A stretch of 55,745 nt of DNA from Thermotogales bacterium (GTDB lineage: Bacteria > Thermotogota > Thermotogae > Petrotogales > Kosmotogaceae). Positions within the stretch are counted from its first letter, which is position 1. Each line of letters begins with the position of its first letter. The notes under the pieces were generated by a model. That model had not been told where the DNA came from and ran no database searches. It saw only the letters and a program-made list of their open reading frames with translations. Location: positions 1 to 55,745 of the forward strand of contig PWXG01000115.1 of NCBI GenBank assembly GCA_003561215.1, given 5' to 3'. Shown one piece after another: positions 52,942-55,745 of this stretch. Position numbers and translations under genes: made by a program.

Positions 52942-55745
52942 ATGAGAAAGGAGTGGGTGCTTCTAAGCCCGAAACTTAAAGCTGTAAAGCGTCTGGTTGA
53001 TTTTCTGGGGCTTGATCCTTTCATTGCTCGGCTTCTGGTAAACAGAGGAATAACTGATGAAGACGAGGCCCTGAAATTCCTCAACCCCGACAGAAACTCT
53101 ATGCACGACCCCTTCTTGATGAAAGACATGGAAAAAGCAGTGAGGAGAATACTCGATGCTCGCGAGAAGGATGAGTCGATAATGATCTTCGGGGATTATG
53201 ACGTAGACGGTGTCACGAGCACTGCTCTTCTATACATGGCCATGAGAAGAATGGGTTTTCGAGTTTCTTGCTACATACCGCTCAGGCTTGAGGAAGGCTA
53301 CGGACTGAGCAAGGATGCCCTCAGGGAATTCCGGGATCAGGGACAGGACTTGTTGATCACGGTCGATTGTGGGGTCACCTCATTTGACGAGATCGGCTAT
53401 GCCAGGGAGATAGGTCTCGGCGTTGTCGTCACCGATCATCATGAAGTGAAAGACCAGCTTCCCGATGCCGATGCCGTAGTCAACCCCAAGAGACTTGATG
53501 ATCCATATCCTTTTAGAGGACTGGCAGGTGTCGGTGTAGCCTATAAGCTCCTCCTGGCATTGAACGAAGCGCTGGGTTGTCCGATAGACCCCGAGGAATA
53601 CCTTGATATTGTTGCCCTTGGTACAATTGCTGATATCGTTCCTCTTGTGGATGAAAACAGGTTCATTGTGAAGGAAGGGACCTCCAAGATAAAGAAGAAT
53701 CCTTCACTTGGATTGAAAGCTCTCTTGAACTACCTCAGGATAAGTACTGAAACGCTGACTGCGCAGGACATTGCTTTCAAAATCGCCCCTAAGCTAAACG
53801 CTGCAGGCCGCATGGACTCTGCTCTGGTAGCCCTGGAACTACTGATCAGTGAAGATGTGTCTGATGCGATGAAGACCGCCAGCAGGCTGCTTCAACACAA
53901 TCAGAACAGGCAGACGATAGAAGCCAAAATCTTCGACCAGGTTGTCAGGGAGATAGAAGCCAGTAAATCACTGAAAGACGATCAGGTCTTTGTCCTTTCG
54001 GGAGACAGCTGGCACCTCGGAGTGCTCGGAATAGTCGCCAGCAGGCTGAGTTCGATGTACAACAAACCTGCCTTCCTGGTTTCAACCAGTGGAGATGAAG
54101 GGAAAGGCTCTGCGCGAAGCCCCGCAGGCCTGAGTGTAATAGCTCTTCTGAATGAAGTCTCTGATCTTCTGATGGAATTCGGGGGTCATGAGCTTGCTGC
54201 CGGATTCAGCATGGAAAGGGCGAAGATGCCGGAATTCAGGGAACGGATAAATGAAGCATATGTCAGACAGTATGGTCGCGAATCACCTGTGCAGCAGATT
54301 CTCATTGATAGCGAGGTTTCGCTGGAATCTCTCAACAAGGATACCCTGGACATGTTGAACATCTTGAGTCCCTTTGGTCACTCAAACCCGGAGCCCACTT
54401 TTCTCATAAAGGGCCTTAACATCGAAAAGGCGAAACCATTTGGGAACAACGGTGATCATATAAAACTCGTGCTTCGTTCGGGCGATCGAAAGACCCTTGC
54501 AATTGGGTTTAATATGAACGGAATCTTTGACGAATACAAGTACGTCAAGCCTAGTTTGCTGAAGATCGATGCGGTGGTGAGTATCAAGAATGATACAGGC
54601 TATGGTCTTGAGGGCACCAGACTATCCATGACTGATGCTCGACTGTCGATAGATCCTGTGTTTGAGGAGGAAGTCAGGGAGAAGAACTTCGTTCACGAGT
54701 TCATAAGAAACTGGAAGAACCAGCAACCCAGCGAAGACCTTAGACCTGACGTAACCACAATGGTATCTGAACTGGAAAAGAAGCTCTTCCACAGGGGCTC
54801 CGAAATGGCCTTAGAGTTTGAGAAGAATCCGCTGGCCGTGTTCGGAAATATGAGAGTCAAGAACACCTTTTTAGCATGGAAGATTCTCAAAAACTTCCAG
54901 GCAGGCAAGACTACAGTTGTGGTTTCCGCTGTCAATGGAACGCTCGCTCATACATTCCATTCTCTTAGACACTACATAGACGATGTGAAACCAGTCTACG
55001 CAAACTCTCTTTACAGAGGGGATCTGGATGAAAGCGTGATCTTCACTACTCTCCCCTTCTTCAACGATAATCTCGGTGAGCTTTATGATAAAGCTGCCGA
55101 TGTGGTTTTCGATGAGCCCGGTTACATACTCTCCGGAATATACAAGGGTCTTCCCGATTTTGACAGTTTCGCAGATATCGCGCCAAAGATCCTGAACAAG
55201 ACAGTCTTCGTGGGGAGTAACTTCACGCCTGAACTTAAGGAGTTCATGTCGAGATTCGATATTCAATATATGTACAGACCACTGCAAATAAGAAAGGTTG
55301 GGATCATCGATAATAGAGGGACTCGGAAAAAGGTTGATCAGGTCCTGTCCCTGATAAGGCATGACGAGAACGTCGCCGTAGTCGTCGATTCACCGCAAAA
55401 GACGGTCAGTCTTGCGAAGTACCTGGGGAGCAGGTTATCTAATGCCCTTCAAAATGGCGAGTTGATCTTCTACAATCATATGCTCAAAGAATTCCAGAGA
55501 TCTGCAATATACTCCCTTATTGAGAAACAACGCATTAGAGTGCTGGTAACCACTCCATCGAATGATGGTCTCGGAGTGATGTTAGGGAATTCCAATATTG
55601 TTTTCTATAGCGCTCCTCGCAACTTCTTGGAAATACAGGATGCGGTAACTACGAGGCCCGGAGAGGAAACTGAGCTGTTTCTCAACCTGGCATTCAACAA
55701 AGCAGATCTGCAATCAAATACCAATGAAATTGACAGATTGTTTCC
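52942..55745 (+). CDS. recJ: RecJ-type single-strand exonuclease with helicase-like C-terminal extension (partial, runs off window)
   Basis: The frame is open from ATG 52942 to the right edge, 934 codons. Residues 1-570 are RecJ: FGDYDVDGVTS (85-90 core), TDHH (164-167), a DHHA1 domain with GGHELAAG (414-421) and an OB-like part. RecJ degrades single-stranded DNA 5' to 3' in recombination and repair. From about residue 600 a further domain resembles a worn SF2 helicase: LKNFQAGKTTVVVSA in place of Walker A, VFDEP (723-726) as DExx box, and VLVTTPSNDGLGV with VFYSAP like motifs V and VI. Usual RecJ is 570-790 residues. Confidence 0.88.
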   Translation, partial: MRKEWVLLSPKLKAVKRLVDFLGLDPFIARLLVNRGITDEDEALKFLNPDRNSMHDPFLMKDMEKAVRRILDAREKDESIMIFGDYDVDGVTSTALLYMAMRRMGFRVSCYIPLRLEEGYGLSKDALREFRDQGQDLLITVDCGVTSFDEIGYAREIGLGVVVTDHHEVKDQLPDADAVVNPKRLDDPYPFRGLAGVGVAYKLLLALNEALGCPIDPEEYLDIVALGTIADIVPLVDENRFIVKEGTSKIKKNPSLGLKALLNYLRISTETLTAQDIAFKIAPKLNAAGRMDSALVALELLISEDVSDAMKTASRLLQHNQNRQTIEAKIFDQVVREIEASKSLKDDQVFVLSGDSWHLGVLGIVASRLSSMYNKPAFLVSTSGDEGKGSARSPAGLSVIALLNEVSDLLMEFGGHELAAGFSMERAKMPEFRERINEAYVRQYGRESPVQQILIDSEVSLESLNKDTLDMLNILSPFGHSNPEPTFLIKGLNIEKAKPFGNNGDHIKLVLRSGDRKTLAIGFNMNGIFDEYKYVKPSLLKIDAVVSIKNDTGYGLEGTRLSMTDARLSIDPVFEEEVREKNFVHEFIRNWKNQQPSEDLRPDVTTMVSELEKKLFHRGSEMALEFEKNPLAVFGNMRVKNTFLAWKILKNFQAGKTTVVVSAVNGTLAHTFHSLRHYIDDVKPVYANSLYRGDLDESVIFTTLPFFNDNLGELYDKAADVVFDEPGYILSGIYKGLPDFDSFADIAPKILNKTVFVGSNFTPELKEFMSRFDIQYMYRPLQIRKVGIIDNRGTRKKVDQVLSLIRHDENVAVVVDSPQKTVSLAKYLGSRLSNALQNGELIFYNHMLKEFQRSAIYSLIEKQRIRVLVTTPSNDGLGVMLGNSNIVFYSAPRNFLEIQDAVTTRPGEETELFLNLAFNKADLQSNTNEIDRLF

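Overview
The window looks like a chromosomal stretch of a Thermotogota bacterium, most likely of the Mesotoga/Kosmotoga branch. This rests on the families seen: a TreT-type trehalose synthase, a TM1570-like SPOUT methyltransferase beside trmD, a TM0160-like DUF151 protein, an Mbh-ordered Mrp antiporter module and ROK/ABC sugar loci. It also rests on moderate GC, very dense packing with many 1-50 nt overlaps, and Shine-Dalgarno sites that extend to GAGGTGATC. The genus is an inference. There is no insertion sequence, prophage or CRISPR array; this is mostly core genome with a few unusual proteins.

Layout. 1-822 (minus): end of a DUF4097 lipoprotein gene. 1025-8992 (plus): one dense run of M28-like peptidase, murA, PflX-like radical SAM protein and a seven-gene Mrp-type cation/proton antiporter module (E, F, G, an MbhD-like subunit fused to half of a solute-binding domain, MbhE-MrpB, C, D), followed by tRNA-Trp. 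9132-12069: GNAT protein, YjbQ, and the trehalose synthase gene treT. 12056-16229 (minus): ROK regulator, two sugar permeases and their binding protein. 16230-16771 is a long gap. 16772-22284: S66 peptidase, threonine synthase, cobalamin adenosyltransferase, phosphotransbutyrylase, PHP phosphoesterase and a minimal Ser/Thr kinase. 22288-25620 (minus): prenyl synthase, DUF151 protein, plsC and thiI.

25663-36757 (plus): a TPR protein, a membrane protein and a nitrilase, then tRNA-Lys and a structured leader before infC-rpmI-rplT. Next come OsmC, Mrp/ApbC, mtnA, type I pullulanase, glyA, upp, a PfkB kinase and tdk. 36924-41893 is a classical translation/secretion operon (ffh, rpsP, khpA, rimM, trmD, TM1570-like, rplS, lepB), ending against a convergent tRNA-Ser. 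42039-45605: folE2, rsmG, a lipoate/octanoate transferase, rsmI and a site-2-protease homologue that has lost part of its zinc site. 45600-47412 (minus): nrnA and a purine nucleoside phosphorylase. 47541-52809: acpP, an RluD-like enzyme and three envelope genes (anchored gluzincin peptidase, DUF5693 membrane protein, DUF4384-PEGA repeat protein). 52942-end: recJ with a long helicase-like C-terminal extension, cut by the window edge.

Most notable observations: the MbhD/half-binding-protein fusion; the infC leader, with a co-transcribed tRNA, a potential pseudoknot and an AUU start; the pseudo-site-2 protease; the RecJ-helicase fusion; and the gluzincin/DUF5693/PEGA envelope cluster. Promoters with near-consensus -35/-10 boxes and 17-nt spacers precede all three tRNAs and several operons.
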